In this document: positions 50,068 through 60,984 of the stretch, in pieces
Numbering within the stretch: position 1 is the stretch's first letter
Layout of the letters: each line of letters opens with the position of its first letter
NCBI RefSeq assembly: GCF_033441515.1
Contig: NZ_JAWQJT010000003.1
Location: 744,001-808,000, forward strand
Source of the DNA: Amycolatopsis solani
GTDB lineage: Bacteria; Actinomycetota; Actinomycetes; Mycobacteriales; Pseudonocardiaceae
Reading direction: 5' to 3'
DNA: 64,000 bases
Program-made: the position numbers and the translations under genes
The notes under the pieces: generated by a model
Databases searched by the model: none
Told to the model about the DNA's origin: nothing
The model's input: only the letters and a program-made list of their open reading frames with translations

Positions 50068-50556
50068 ATGGGCGATTACGCCAAGGCGCTCGGGGCCAAG
50101 CTCCGCGGGATCCGCCAGCAGCAGGGCCTGTCCCTGCACGGGGTCGAGCAGAAGTCCGGTGGGCGCTGGAAGGCCGTCGTCGTCGGCTCGTACGAGCGTG
50201 GCGACCGTGCCGTCACCGTGCAGAAGCTGGCCGAGCTGGCCGACTTCTACGGTGTGCCGGTGGTCGAGCTGCTGCCCGAGGGCCGGGTCCCCTCCGGTGC
50301 CGAGCCCGCCACCAAGATCGTGATCAACCTCGAGCGCCTCCAGCAGCTGCCTGCCGAAAAGGTGGGCCCGCTGGCCCGCTACGCGGCGACGATCCAGAGC
50401 CAGCGCGGCGACTACAACGGCAAGGTGCTCTCGATCCGCACCGAGGACCTGCGGTCGCTGGCGATCATCTACGACATGACGCCGGGCGAGCTGACCGAGC
50501 AGCTCATCGACTGGGGTGTGCTCCCGCCGGAGGCGCGTCCCGCCAAGGAAGACTGA
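50068..50556 (+). CDS. bldD: Developmental regulator BldD (c-di-GMP-responsive)
   Basis: 162-residue repressor of sporulation and antibiotic genes. The XRE-type helix-turn-helix fills about 1-75 (ALGAKLRGIRQQQGLSLHGVE, GSYERGDRAVTVQKLAELADFY). The C-terminal domain holds the full c-di-GMP signature RGD-X8-RXXD: Arg113-Gly-Asp115, eight residues, then Arg124-Thr-Glu-Asp127. That indicates dimerisation through tetrameric c-di-GMP as in Streptomyces. ATG start with an ACGGAGAA site. Its presence supports a filamentous, sporulating or at least developmentally complex actinomycete. Confidence 0.95.
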   Translation: MGDYAKALGAKLRGIRQQQGLSLHGVEQKSGGRWKAVVVGSYERGDRAVTVQKLAELADFYGVPVVELLPEGRVPSGAEPATKIVINLERLQQLPAEKVGPLARYAATIQSQRGDYNGKVLSIRTEDLRSLAIIYDMTPGELTEQLIDWGVLPPEARPAKED

Positions 50557-50579
50557 TCGCGAGGTGTGTTGCGCCGACG

Positions 50580-50619
50580 CAGTGAGCGTTCCCCGGTGGG
50601 GCACCGGAGACGCTCACTG
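50580..50619. terminator. Bidirectional hairpin between bldD and nusB
   Basis: CAGTGAGCGT (50580-50589) and ACGCTCACTG (50610-50619) form an exact 10-bp stem between the convergent bldD and nusB genes. Confidence 0.7.
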
Positions 50620-50646
50620 ACCTCGTCGGGGGGCTCGCAGCAGTAC

Positions 50647-51102
50647 CTAGAGAACCGCGCGCAGGCGGTCGGCGATCGTGCCGATGCGGCCCAGCACGCC
50701 GTTCACGAACCGCGGCGAATCGTCCGTGGAGAGTTCTTTCGCCAGGCCGACGGCCTCGTCGATCGCGACCGGGTCCGGCACGTCCTCGGCCCAGAGCAGC
50801 TCGTAGACACCGACCCGCAGCACCGCGAGGTCGACCTTCGGCATCCGCTCCAGGGTCCAGCCCTGCGCGTGCTCGGCCAGCAGCTCGTCGATCTGCGGCT
50901 TCCGGCCGGTGACCCCCTCGACCAGGCTGATCGTGTAGTCCGCGATCGGGTCGACCTCGGTCGCACCGACCCGGTCGGCCAGCAGCGTCACCGCGTCGGT
51001 GTCGCGCTGCGCGGCCTCGTACAGCATTTCCACCGCGCGACGGCGCGCCTGCCTGCGGCTGATCGCGCCGCCGCGGTTCGGGTGGGGTTTCGAAGTCGGC
51101 AT
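50647..51102 (-). CDS. nusB: Transcription antitermination factor NusB
   Basis: 151 residues, all helical. With NusE it binds boxA RNA in rRNA operons to prevent early termination. Family marks: ISRRQARRRAVEMLYEAAQR at the N-terminus, PIADYTISLVEGV, IDELLAEHAQGWTLERMPKVDLAVLRVGVYELLW and a terminal PRFVNGVLGRI. Its ATG overlaps the efp stop (TGATG). Order pepQ-efp-nusB matches Rv2535c-Rv2533c. Confidence 0.95.
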   Translation of the reverse strand: MPTSKPHPNRGGAISRRQARRRAVEMLYEAAQRDTDAVTLLADRVGATEVDPIADYTISLVEGVTGRKPQIDELLAEHAQGWTLERMPKVDLAVLRVGVYELLWAEDVPDPVAIDEAVGLAKELSTDDSPRFVNGVLGRIGTIADRLRAVL

Positions 51103-51665
51103 CAGCTGGAGACGCGGCCCAGGTAACGGCCGTCGCGGGTGTCGACCTTGATCTTCTCGCCGGTGGACAGGAACAGCGGGACCTGGATCTCCGCGCCGGT
51201 CTCCAGCGTCGCCGGCTTGGTGCCGCCGGTGGAGCGGTCGCCCTGCAGGCCCGGGTCGGTGTGCTGGATGACGATCTCGACCGAGGTCGGGAGCTCGACG
51301 TAGAGCGCCTCGTTCTCGTGCACCGCGACCTGGACCTCGGTGTTTTCGAGCATGTAGTTGGCGTTGTCGCCGACGACCGCGGCCAGCACGGTGATCTGGT
51401 CGTAGGTGTCGCCGTCCATGAACACGAAGTCCTGGCCGTCCTTGTACAGGTAGGTCATGTTCCGGCGGTCCACCGTGGCCGTCTCGACCTTCGTGCCCGC
51501 GTTGAACGTCTTGTCGACCACCTTGCCGGTGAGGACGTGCTTGAGCGTCGTGCGCACGAACGCACCGCCCTTGCCCGGCTTGACGTGCTGGAACGCGGTG
51601 ACGGTCCACAGCTGGCCCTCGAGGTTGAGGACGAGCCCGTTCTTCAGGTCGTTGGTCGTGGCCAC
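51102..51665 (-). CDS. efp: Elongation factor P
   Basis: 187-residue three-domain factor that rescues ribosomes stalled at polyproline. The KOW-like domain I shows [16 protein letters not shown] and the tip loop [12 protein letters not shown], whose Lys contacts the peptidyl-tRNA. Domains II-III follow with [24 protein letters not shown] and the terminal [14 protein letters not shown]. Modification genes such as epmA/epmB or the rhamnosyl enzyme are not in this window. Confidence 0.96.
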   Translation of the reverse strand: MATTNDLKNGLVLNLEGQLWTVTAFQHVKPGKGGAFVRTTLKHVLTGKVVDKTFNAGTKVETATVDRRNMTYLYKDGQDFVFMDGDTYDQITVLAAVVGDNANYMLENTEVQVAVHENEALYVELPTSVEIVIQHTDPGLQGDRSTGGTKPATLETGAEIQVPLFLSTGEKIKVDTRDGRYLGRVSS

Positions 51666-51708
51666 GAGCTTGCAGTCTCCTGTGTCGATCTTCGGTTCGG
51701 GGCCGCTG

Positions 51709-52797
51709 TCAGACGACCACGAGGTTCTTGGTGCTCAGGGTGAGGAGTTCGGGCTCCCCAGCCCGCACGACGAGCGTGTCCTCGATGCGCACGCCACCGC
51801 GCCCCGCGAGGTAGACGCCGGGCTCGACGGTGACCGCCATACCGGCGGACAGTGTACCGACGCCCGTCGCGGCGAAGCTGGGCGCCTCGTGGATCTGCAG
51901 GCCGACGCCGTGGCCGAGACCGTGGGCGAAGTGCTCGCCGTGCCCCGCGTCCGCGATCACCTTCCGCGCCGCGGCGTCCACTTCGGACACCTCGGCGCCG
52001 GGCGTGACGGCGCGGACGCCGGCCGCCTGCGCGGTGTGCACGAGGTCGTAGACCTCCCGCTGCCAGTCCGCGGGCTCGCCGAGGACGAAGGTGCGGGTCA
52101 TGTCGGAGTGGTACCCGTCGACGGTCGCGCCGAAGTCCAGCTTCACGAAGTCGCCCCGCTCGAGCTGGGCGTGCGTCGGCCGGTGGTGCGGGATGGCCGA
52201 GTGCGCGCCGGCGGCGACGATGGAGGCGAAGCTGAGCGCCTCCGAGCCGTGCTCCAGCATCCGGTTCTCCAGGTCACGGGCGATGTCCAGCTCGGTGCGC
52301 CCGGGCCGGAGGCCGCCGGCGGCGACCAGGTCGTCGAGTGCCCGGTCGGCCGCGGCACACGCCTGGCGCAGGGCCTCGATCTCGGCTTCGTCCTTGACCA
52401 CCCGCAGCTGCTCGACCAGGCCGGGGGTGCGTTCGAGCGGCACCCGCTGCCGGAGCGCTTCGTACTCTTCGACGCTCACGTGCTGGCTCTCGAACCCGAC
52501 CCGCGCGTAGGTCTTGGGGTCCTTCGCGGCCTTCGCCACGAGGGCGGCGGCGCTGGCCCGGTCGACGACGGTCTCGAGGTCGGGCACCTCCCCCGCGGCC
52601 TGCGTGGTGTAGCGGCCGTCGGTGCAGAACAGGGTCCGCGCGTCCCCGTCCGCGTGCAGCAGCACGGCGGCGTTCGAGCCGGTGAACCCGGTCAGGTAGC
52701 GGATGTTCAGCAGGTCGGTGACCAGCAGCGCGTCCACACCGGCTCCGGTCAGGAGCTCACGCAGCGCCGCGCGACGTCGTCCATGGGTTTCAGGCAC
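51709..52797 (-). CDS. pepQ: Xaa-Pro aminopeptidase/dipeptidase (M24)
   Basis: 362-residue pita-bread metallopeptidase that cleaves peptides with proline at the second position. The N-terminal creatinase-like domain (about 1-130; [24 protein letters not shown]) precedes the catalytic domain. Five metal ligands are visible: two Asp in [21 protein letters not shown], His in [17 protein letters not shown], Glu in VTVEPGVY and Glu in [12 protein letters not shown] at 52797 (VPETHGRR). It lies 43 bases upstream of efp on the same strand; homologous to Rv2535c. Confidence 0.93.
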   Translation of the reverse strand: MPETHGRRRAALRELLTGAGVDALLVTDLLNIRYLTGFTGSNAAVLLHADGDARTLFCTDGRYTTQAAGEVPDLETVVDRASAAALVAKAAKDPKTYARVGFESQHVSVEEYEALRQRVPLERTPGLVEQLRVVKDEAEIEALRQACAAADRALDDLVAAGGLRPGRTELDIARDLENRMLEHGSEALSFASIVAAGAHSAIPHHRPTHAQLERGDFVKLDFGATVDGYHSDMTRTFVLGEPADWQREVYDLVHTAQAAGVRAVTPGAEVSEVDAAARKVIADAGHGEHFAHGLGHGVGLQIHEAPSFAATGVGTLSAGMAVTVEPGVYLAGRGGVRIEDTLVVRAGEPELLTLSTKNLVVV

Positions 52798-52860
52798 GCG
52801 TCCCACCCTAGTTGCCCGGCCGCCAGGTGACCGGCCAGTAGGCCGCCTACACTCCGCAAG

Positions 52861-53271
52861 ATGAGCGCCTGGGTGATTCGCGGACTCGGGATGGCGGTGC
52901 TGCACGGCGCGGCCATCACCCTCCTCGCCAAGTACGCCGTCTACCACCCGACGGACCAGACGCTGGTGGTTTCCCTGGCCCTGGCGATCCTGGTCGGCGC
53001 GGCGGCGCTGTGGAGCGCCCTCGACGCGTGGCGCGACCTCCCCGACCGCGGCCGGGTGTGGTTCATCTCGGCGCTGGTCGCGGGGCCGGTGGCGGGGCTC
53101 CTGTACGTGATCGGCCGGGCGGTGTTCGTCGACCAGACGGGCGTGTCGGAGCTCGGCGGCGCACTGACCGGCGGCGCGGCGTTCTCGGCGCTGCTGGTGC
53201 TGATCCCGGCCGGGCTCGGGCTGTTCGTCGGCGGCCGGATCGGCCGCTCCCGGCCCCCGGAGCCGCACTAG
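52861..53271 (+). CDS. Small four-helix membrane protein (B-4DMT / Rv2536 type)
   Basis: 136 residues with four hydrophobic helices (about 8-24, 36-51, 65-84, 101-125) and short loops. Homologues of Rv2536 have been labelled B-4DMT transporters, but the substrate is unknown. It is divergent from pepQ with 63 bases between and convergent with the lipoprotein gene, the stop codons overlapping. Conserved position next to pepQ-aro genes as in mycobacteria. Confidence 0.82.
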   Translation: MSAWVIRGLGMAVLHGAAITLLAKYAVYHPTDQTLVVSLALAILVGAAALWSALDAWRDLPDRGRVWFISALVAGPVAGLLYVIGRAVFVDQTGVSELGGALTGGAAFSALLVLIPAGLGLFVGGRIGRSRPPEPH

Positions 53272-54785
53272 CCCACCAGGGAGTGGCCCTTCGGGTAGCC
53301 GTCCCACTGGGCCGTGGTGACCGGGTGGGCGGCCGAGCCGTTGTTGCCCACGACCCCGCCGTCGGGGACGCGCCAGCGCTTCTTGTCGTCCAGCACGAAC
53401 GCGAAGCCCTTGCCCGGCGCCTGCACCGCCTCCGCACCGGAGCGCAGCCGCGCCGCCACGGGCAGGGCCGCGACCGCCGCGGGCGCCTTCTCCAGGACCT
53501 CGCCGGCCAGTGCCACGGCCACCACGCGGCGGTCCACCCGGACGCGCACCCCCGCGCGGACCAGGTCCATCGTCCGCTCGGGCGAGGGCATCGCGACGCC
53601 GTCGAAGGTCGCCGCCGTCCGGCCGGCGTTGCCGCACGCCTGGCTCCCGAGCAGGTCGAGCCCGAAGTGACGCAGGTCGGTCGGCGCGTTCGCGCCGCCG
53701 ATCGAGGTCGCGCGGACGACGTCGAACGGCACGCGCTCGCAGGGGTCCGCCGACGACAGCGGCGCGTGGCCGTCCGCCCGGCGCACCAGGCCGGGCCCTT
53801 CCTTCCACGGGCCGGGGATCAGCACCGGCTGGAAGGGGTTTTCGGTGAAGTCCGGCGTCCAGAACGTGAGGGTCGTGCCGCCGTCGGTCTCGTGCGCGAC
53901 GACGAACGCGTCCAGCGCGCCCACCCACATCAGGTCGGCGCTGAACCCGTCGACGATCGACCGGCCCCGCGGCGCCGACGTCGACGCCACCGGCACGAAC
54001 CCGCCGACGTCCAGCGCCTGCACGCCGGAGCCGAACGCCGGGTCGGCCGAGCGCAGCACGAACTGCCCGGCGCCGTTCCAGCCCGCGGCGCGGCCGGTGG
54101 TGTCGGTGAACATCAGGTAGAACCAGCCGTCGAGGTAGACCACCGAGGGCTGGCCGGCGCCGTAGACGTTCGCGCGGTGCACGTCGTGCGACGGCCCGAG
54201 GATCGGCTTCCCGCCCGCCGCGCGGGTCCAGTGCACGCCGTCGGGGCTGGTCGCGAGCCCGATCGCGTTGCCGAGCGCGTGGTCGCCCGCCGCGCCGGTG
54301 TAGTACAGGTAGTACGTCGAGCCGACGCGCAGCACGGACGGGTCGCAGGTGTGCATGCCGTCGAACTGCCCGGGCGCGCCGGAGAAGACGGCCGCGGGGA
54401 TGCCGCCGCCCGGCCCGGTGAAGGGCCCGTCCATGGACTGCGCCTGCGCGTAGAGGATGTCGTCGCCGGCCGGCCCGGCCCCGCCGTACTGGCTGCACCA
54501 CCACATCCGGGTCTGCCCGCGGTCGAGCATCACGGTCGGCCCGTAGTTGTAGACGGCGTCCGCGCCCCCGGCGGCGATCACGCCCCCGCTCTGCCGCGGC
54601 TCCCCGGAAGCGAGCTTGACGTCGGCCGGGCGCGGGGCGCTCTGCCCGCCCGCGATGGCCGGCTGCTCCCCCGCCGCCTGCGGCTGGGCGTACCCCTCGG
54701 TGCAGCCCGCGACCAGCAGCCCGGCCAGCACACTGGCGAGCAAGGCACGAGCGGGTCGCCGACCCCCACGACGATTCGGGTGCAC
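53268..54785 (-). CDS. Lipoprotein with GH43-like five-bladed propeller
   Basis: 505 residues. A signal peptide with lipobox LVAGC directs lipid anchoring. The next 330 residues look like a beta-propeller of the GH43/GH32 type: YNYGPTVMLDRGQTRMWWCSQ, CDPSVLRVGSTYYLYYTG, GQPSVVYLDGWFYLMFTD and SADLMWVGALDAFVVAHET are blade-like repeats starting with polar Asp/Pro turns. The last 120 residues form a separate domain. Whether the three acidic catalytic residues are present cannot be judged by eye, so it may be an active glycosidase or a binding protein. GTG at 54785 (VHPNRRGGRR) chosen because the basic n-region starts there. Confidence 0.7.
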   Translation of the reverse strand: MHPNRRGGRRPARALLASVLAGLLVAGCTEGYAQPQAAGEQPAIAGGQSAPRPADVKLASGEPRQSGGVIAAGGADAVYNYGPTVMLDRGQTRMWWCSQYGGAGPAGDDILYAQAQSMDGPFTGPGGGIPAAVFSGAPGQFDGMHTCDPSVLRVGSTYYLYYTGAAGDHALGNAIGLATSPDGVHWTRAAGGKPILGPSHDVHRANVYGAGQPSVVYLDGWFYLMFTDTTGRAAGWNGAGQFVLRSADPAFGSGVQALDVGGFVPVASTSAPRGRSIVDGFSADLMWVGALDAFVVAHETDGGTTLTFWTPDFTENPFQPVLIPGPWKEGPGLVRRADGHAPLSSADPCERVPFDVVRATSIGGANAPTDLRHFGLDLLGSQACGNAGRTAATFDGVAMPSPERTMDLVRAGVRVRVDRRVVAVALAGEVLEKAPAAVAALPVAARLRSGAEAVQAPGKGFAFVLDDKKRWRVPDGGVVGNNGSAAHPVTTAQWDGYPKGHSLVG

Positions 54786-55203
54786 GGCATCGGAGTGTAG
54801 CGATGGCCGACCCCGTCCGAGTGACGGCGCTCCCGGTGGACGGTCCCCCGATAGCGCAAGGCATCCCGCGGCGCGGACTCGCGTGCTCGAGAACCGGCTA
54901 CCGGGTGTCACCCTCAGCGGTGGCGGCCGCCCGGCACCGACGATGACAGGAATGAGTCATTCACTACGTCCGGCGACAGGAATGAGTCATTCACGGCGTC
55001 CGGCGACAGGAATCCGGCAAAGTCGGGATCGGGATCGGCGGGCCGGCTCGAGCGGCCCCGGGAAGTCTTGAATGAGTCATTCAGGACCTCCGGCGACCTG
55101 AATGACTCATTCAAGACATCAGGCGAGCCCACCGAGGCAACGATCCACCGCGCCGACTCCGACTTTGCCGGGACCCTGACCTCCGAAGACCTGAATGACT
55201 CAT
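54786..55203. other. 418-base gene-free interval with five palindromes
   Basis: No reading frame here is supported. The left 150 bases should contain the promoter of the GH43-like lipoprotein gene. The remainder consists of repeat locus B. Confidence 0.55.
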
Positions 55204-55205
55204 TC
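54950..55205. repeat. Five GAATGA(G/C)TCATTC palindromes, locus B
   Basis: Cores at 54950-54962, 54980-54992, 55070-55082, 55100-55112 and 55193-55205; the first two and the third and fourth are each 30 bases apart, with CGGCGAC spacers. The region between 55025 and 55130 (CGGGATCGGGATCGGCGGGC and onward) closely matches locus A near 24340-24450. The last core reaches into the stop codon of the GNAT-VOC gene: two bases of its TGA belong to the palindrome. Confidence 0.88.
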
Positions 55206-56117
55206 ACGACGTCGCGGGTGGCGGGCCCTCCAGCGCGACCAGCTCCACCTCGAAGCCGGCCTCGTTCTCGAGGTAAGCCGCGTAGTGGGCCGTCCCGCCC
55301 GCGTACGGGTAGCGGTCCGCGAACAGCGCGCGCCAGCCGTGGCCGGGAGCGCGGGCCGCCAGGGCGTCGACCTCGGCGCGGGTGGCCACGTGCAGCGCCA
55401 GGTGGTTCAGGCCCGGCCGCGTGCGTTCGTGGGCCGTCGCGCTCAACGCGGGTGAGGCCTCCACGACCAGGTAGGTCCCGCCGAGCCGCCAGCTGACGCC
55501 CGCGGGCCAGCGCTGGAACTCCCGCCAGCCCAGCTCGCCGAGCAGCCAGCCCCAGCTGCGCTCCGCTTCGGCGAGGTCAGGGACCCACAGCTCGACGTGG
55601 TGCGGCCGGCCGTGGCCGGTGGGCAGCGCGACCAGGACCCGGTGCAGGTCGCCGTAGTGGACGCCGGTGCCGACGTCGAGGAAGCCGAGGCGCCCGGCCA
55701 CCGCGCGGCTCGCCGCGTTGTCCTCGTGCACCAGCGCCCAGATCGCCGGGAGGCCGAGCGTGCCGAGCCCGTGGTCGAGCACCGCCTCGGCGGCCTCGGT
55801 CGCCAGCCCCTGGCCGGCGTGCGCGCTCGCCACGTAGTACCCCAGCTCGGGGACCCCGCCGGGCAGCTCCGACGACGGGCGCAGGTGCGCGACGCCGATG
55901 ACCTCGCCGTCGCGCTCGAGCACCCAGTGGCCCTGGCCGGCCGGGCCGCGGTAGGCGAGCCGCCGGTCGACCATCGCGCTCGCGGCGCCCGGGTCCGAGA
56001 AGTCCGCCGCGAAGAAGCGGCTCATCTCCGGGTCGGCGAAGACCTTCACGACGGCTTCCCGGTCGGCCGCCACCAGCTGCCGCAACCGCAGCCGCGCGGT
56101 GGTGAGCTCCGGCAGCG

Positions 56118-56121
<4 letters not shown>
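55204..56121 (-). CDS. GNAT acetyltransferase fused to a glyoxalase/VOC domain
   Basis: 305 residues in two domains. The N-terminal GNAT part (about 1-170) is of the RimJ/RimL kind: [48 protein letters not shown] as acetyl-CoA site, and [20 protein letters not shown]. The C-terminal VOC domain (about 180-305) reads [48 protein letters not shown] and [13 protein letters not shown], with His and Glu at metal-ligand positions. Substrates unknown. The ATG overlaps the aroQ stop (ATGA), so it is the last gene of the aro operon; the stop codon abuts a dispersed repeat. Confidence 0.85.
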
Positions 56122-58181
<2,060 letters not shown>

Positions 58182-58185
<4 letters not shown>

Positions 58186-59369
58186 CACCGCTCCTCGAGG
58201 GCCTTCAGGTACCCCTCGGCGTTGCGCTTGCCCTCGGCGAGGGAGTCGCCGCCGAACTTCTCGAGCGCGGCGTCGGCGAGGATGAGCGCCACCACGGACT
58301 CCAGCACGACACCCGCGCGCGGCACGGCGCAGACGTCGGACCGCTGGTGGATCGCGACGGCGGGCTCACCTGTCTTGACGTCCACTGTGGACAGTGCTTT
58401 GGGGACGGTCGAGATCGGCTTCATCGCGACGCGCACCCGCAGCGGCTCGCCGTTGGTGATGCCGCCTTCGAGGCCGCCCGCGCGGTTGGACCGGCGGGTG
58501 ACGCCGACCGGGCCGGTGCCGCGGTCGATCTCGTCGTGCGCCTGGCTGCCCCAGCGGCGTGCGGTGGTGAAGCCGTCGCCGACCTCGACGCCCTTCATCG
58601 CCTGGACGCCCATGAGCGCGCCGGCCAGCCGCGCGTCGAGCCGGCGGTCCCAGTGGACGTGGGAGCCGAGGCCCGGCGGGAGGCCGTAGGCGATGACCTC
58701 GATGACGCCGCCGACGGTGTCGCCCGCCTTCCGCACGGCGTCGACCTCGGCGACCATCGCGTCGGTGCCCTCCTGGCTGAAGGAGCGCACCGGGCTCTCG
58801 TCGATGGCGGCGAGGTCTTCCGGCTTGGGCAGCGGCCCCTCGGGGGCGTCCGCGCCGCCGATCGAGACGACGTGACTGAGGATCTCGACGCCCAGCAGCT
58901 GCTTGAGGTAGTTGCGCGCGACGGTGCCGAGCGCGGTCCGCGACGCCGTCTCGCGGGCGCTGGCGCGTTCGAGGACGGGGCGGGCCTCCTCGAAGCCGTA
59001 CTTCTGCATGCCGGGCAGGTCGGCGTGGCCGGGGCGGGGCCGGGTGAGCGGTTCGTTGCGCGCGAGCCCTTCGAGCACCTGCGGGTCGACCGGGTCGGCC
59101 GCCATGACCTGCTCCCACTTGGGCCACTCGGCGTTGTCGATCTGCACGGCGACCGGGCCGCCCTGGGTGAGGCCGTGGCGCACGCCGCCGAGGAACTCGA
59201 TGTGGTCGGTCTCGAACCCCATCCGCGGGCTGCGGCCGAAGCCGAGGCGCCGCCGGGCCAGCTGCTCGGTGACGTCGGCGGTGGTGACGGCCACCCCGGC
59301 GGGCATCCCTTCGAGCACGGCGGCCAGCGCGGGTCCGTGCGATTCACCTGCGGTGATCCAGCGCAACAT
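58182..59369 (-). CDS. aroC: Chorismate synthase
   Basis: 395-residue FMN-dependent enzyme for the last shikimate step. The N-terminal signature is [25 protein letters not shown], then [12 protein letters not shown], and [21 protein letters not shown]. Later motifs are [52 protein letters not shown] and the C-terminal [23 protein letters not shown]. First gene of aroC-aroK-aroB-aroQ-(GNAT-VOC); same order as Rv2540c-Rv2537c. Confidence 0.96.
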
Positions 59370-59488
59370 GGGCTCAATCCTGTCACGGGCGCGAGGCAGC
59401 CCGGGACGTGCCTCCGCTCACGGCACGGCTTGCGCCCGGGTGGCGCGTGAGCAGGGCGGGCGGCGCAGGGGCGGCGGTGGGTCGCGGG

Positions 59489-59787
59489 GTCGCGAATGAC
59501 TCATTCGGGACCTCCCACATCCCCAATGAGTCATTCGCGCCCCCCCGGCACCAGCGCGCCAGAACAAGGTGGCGGGCGTTTCTTCCGCACGGCTGCCGGG
59601 GGCGGCGGAAGCCTCGGGGCGCTGAAGAGCGGCTCGCGGGCCGGAGTGGGGCCCCGGCCGAGTCAGAACCCGAAGCCCGTGCCGCCGCCCGCCGGACCTC
59701 AGCGTCGCGAATGACTCATTCGGGACCTCCGACGTCCCCAATGAGTCATTCGCGACCCCCCGGCACCAGCGCGCGAGAGCAAGGTGG
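59489..59787. repeat. Locus C: duplicated block with two palindromes each
   Basis: The block GTCGCGAATGACTCATTCGGGACCTCC ... CCCCAATGAGTCATTCGCG ... CCCCCCGGCACCAGCGCGC (palindrome cores at 59494-59506 and 59525-59536) recurs about 215 bases later (cores at 59709-59721 and 59740-59751). The copies differ at only a few bases and both continue into a shared AGCAAGGTGGC-like sequence. Between them lies unique GC-rich DNA. Confidence 0.85.
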
Positions 59788-59823
59788 CTCATCCGGGACC
59801 CCCTGCGGCCCGGATGAGCCACC
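59783..59823 (-). terminator. Hairpin terminator of the sigma/anti-sigma operon
   Basis: GGTGGCTCATCCGGG (59783-59797) and CCCGGATGAGCCACC (59809-59823) are exact complements around an 11-base loop, 6 bases past the anti-sigma stop codon. Confidence 0.8.
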
Positions 59824-59828
59824 ACCCC

Positions 59829-60470
59829 TCACAACGTCAGCCGCAGCAGCGCTCTTCCGCTTCCCCCGCGGACCTCCAGCGCCGCCAGGTCCGCGCGCTG
59901 CAGCGCCGTCCCGATCACGATGCGGGCCGTGTTGTCCGGGACCGCCTTCCACGTCGCCAGCTGCGTCTCCGCGCCCGTGCGGGAGATCGCCACCAGGACG
60001 TAGTCGCCGCCGCTGCGGCCGCCCGTGTAGCTGCACGACATGTCGACCTGGGTGCCCCAGTCGAACGCGTCGAGGCGGGCGTCCGCGCGGACCGGGAACT
60101 GGCCCAGTGCCGTCATCGCGATCGGCGGGGGCGGTGACGGCGCGGGCCACGACGCCACCACCGCCAGTGCCACGCACGCCGACACCGCCAGTGCCGCCGA
60201 CACCGACGTCACCGCGACGCGGATGCGGCGGCCGCGGCGGACCCGGGTGAGCACCGTGGGCAGCAGGTCCGGCGGGGGTGGCCCGGAATCGGGCAGGGCC
60301 GCCGGGGTGTCGACGCGGGCCAGCAGGCCCGGCAGGCCGGCCAGTTCGCGGACCGACGCCGCGCAGTGGTCGCACGTGCGCAGGTGCTCCTCGAAGCGCT
60401 GGCGGTCCTCCGGGGACAGCGCCCCCAGCACGTAAGCGGCGTCGAACGTCGCGAACGGGTCTTCGCTCAC
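59829..60470 (-). CDS. Membrane anti-sigma factor with zinc-binding (ZAS) motif
   Basis: 213 residues. The N-terminal cytoplasmic domain has the HxxxCxxC zinc motif HLRTCDHC (about 29-36), typical of anti-sigma factors that hold ECF sigma factors. A transmembrane helix spans about 83-104 (VAVTSVSAALAVSACVALAVVA). The extracytoplasmic C-terminus (about 105-213) matches anti-sigma-K/RskA-type sensor domains in layout (TALGQFPVRADARLDAFDWGTQVDMSCSYTG). GTGA overlap with the sigma gene confirms the pairing. Release would follow an envelope or redox signal. Confidence 0.87.
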   Translation of the reverse strand: MSEDPFATFDAAYVLGALSPEDRQRFEEHLRTCDHCAASVRELAGLPGLLARVDTPAALPDSGPPPPDLLPTVLTRVRRGRRIRVAVTSVSAALAVSACVALAVVASWPAPSPPPPIAMTALGQFPVRADARLDAFDWGTQVDMSCSYTGGRSGGDYVLVAISRTGAETQLATWKAVPDNTARIVIGTALQRADLAALEVRGGSGRALLRLTL

Positions 60471-60979
60471 TGGGTCACCCCCCTCTCCTCCAGCACCAGC
60501 CGCAACGCGCGCAGCGCGTAGTGCGTGCGGGACTTCACCGTTCCTTCGGCCACGCCCAGGCGCCGGGCCGCGTCCGCCACGGAATAGCCCTGGAAGTAGC
60601 ACAGCACCAGGACCTCGCGGTGCCGCTCGGACAGCTCCGCGAGCGCCTCCGCGACCAGCCAGCCCTGGACCGCCCGGTCCGTCCCGTCGGCGACCGGGCG
60701 TTCCGGTGGCGCGTCCGTCACCACCTCCGACCGGGCCGACGCCGAGCGCCAGCCGTCGATCGCGATGCGCCGCGCCACCGTGAACAGCCACGCGCGGGCC
60801 GAGCCCTGCGACTGGTCCAGCACCGCCGACGAGCGCCAGGCACGCAGCAGCGTCTCCTGGACGACGTCTTCGGCGCGGATCCGGTCGCCGGAGGTCAGGT
60901 GGAGCGCGTACGACCACAACGCGGCCGCGTGCTCGTCGTGCAGGGCGCGCATCAGCGCCTCTTCGGCGACTTCGCCCAC
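60467..60979 (-). CDS. ECF RNA polymerase sigma factor
   Basis: About 170 residues with the two DNA-binding domains of an extracytoplasmic-function sigma. Region 2 is RAEDVVQETLLRAWR through ARAWLFTVARRIAIDGWR, and region 4 is LSERHREVLVLCYFQGYSVADAARRLGVAEGTVKSRTHYALRAL. No region 3. The GTG at 60979 is used; an in-frame ATG at 60952, 5 bases after GAAGAGG, is a strong alternative. It lies 5 bases after a small membrane protein gene and overlaps its anti-sigma gene. Confidence 0.9.
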   Translation of the reverse strand: MGEVAEEALMRALHDEHAAALWSYALHLTSGDRIRAEDVVQETLLRAWRSSAVLDQSQGSARAWLFTVARRIAIDGWRSASARSEVVTDAPPERPVADGTDRAVQGWLVAEALAELSERHREVLVLCYFQGYSVADAARRLGVAEGTVKSRTHYALRALRLVLEERGVTQ

Positions 60980-60984
60980 GGAAT

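Larger units (their letters stand above)
59370..59828. other. 459-base gene-free interval with a duplicated palindrome block
   Basis: No gene is supported. It contains the aroC promoter region at its left end, two copies of an approximately 80-base block (repeat locus C) and a terminator hairpin at its right end. Confidence 0.6.

Noticed and set aside
54950..55205. Possible CRISPR-like repeats at the palindrome loci
   Set aside because: Cores are only 13 bases, irregularly spaced beyond the paired 30 bases, and spacers are themselves repeated.
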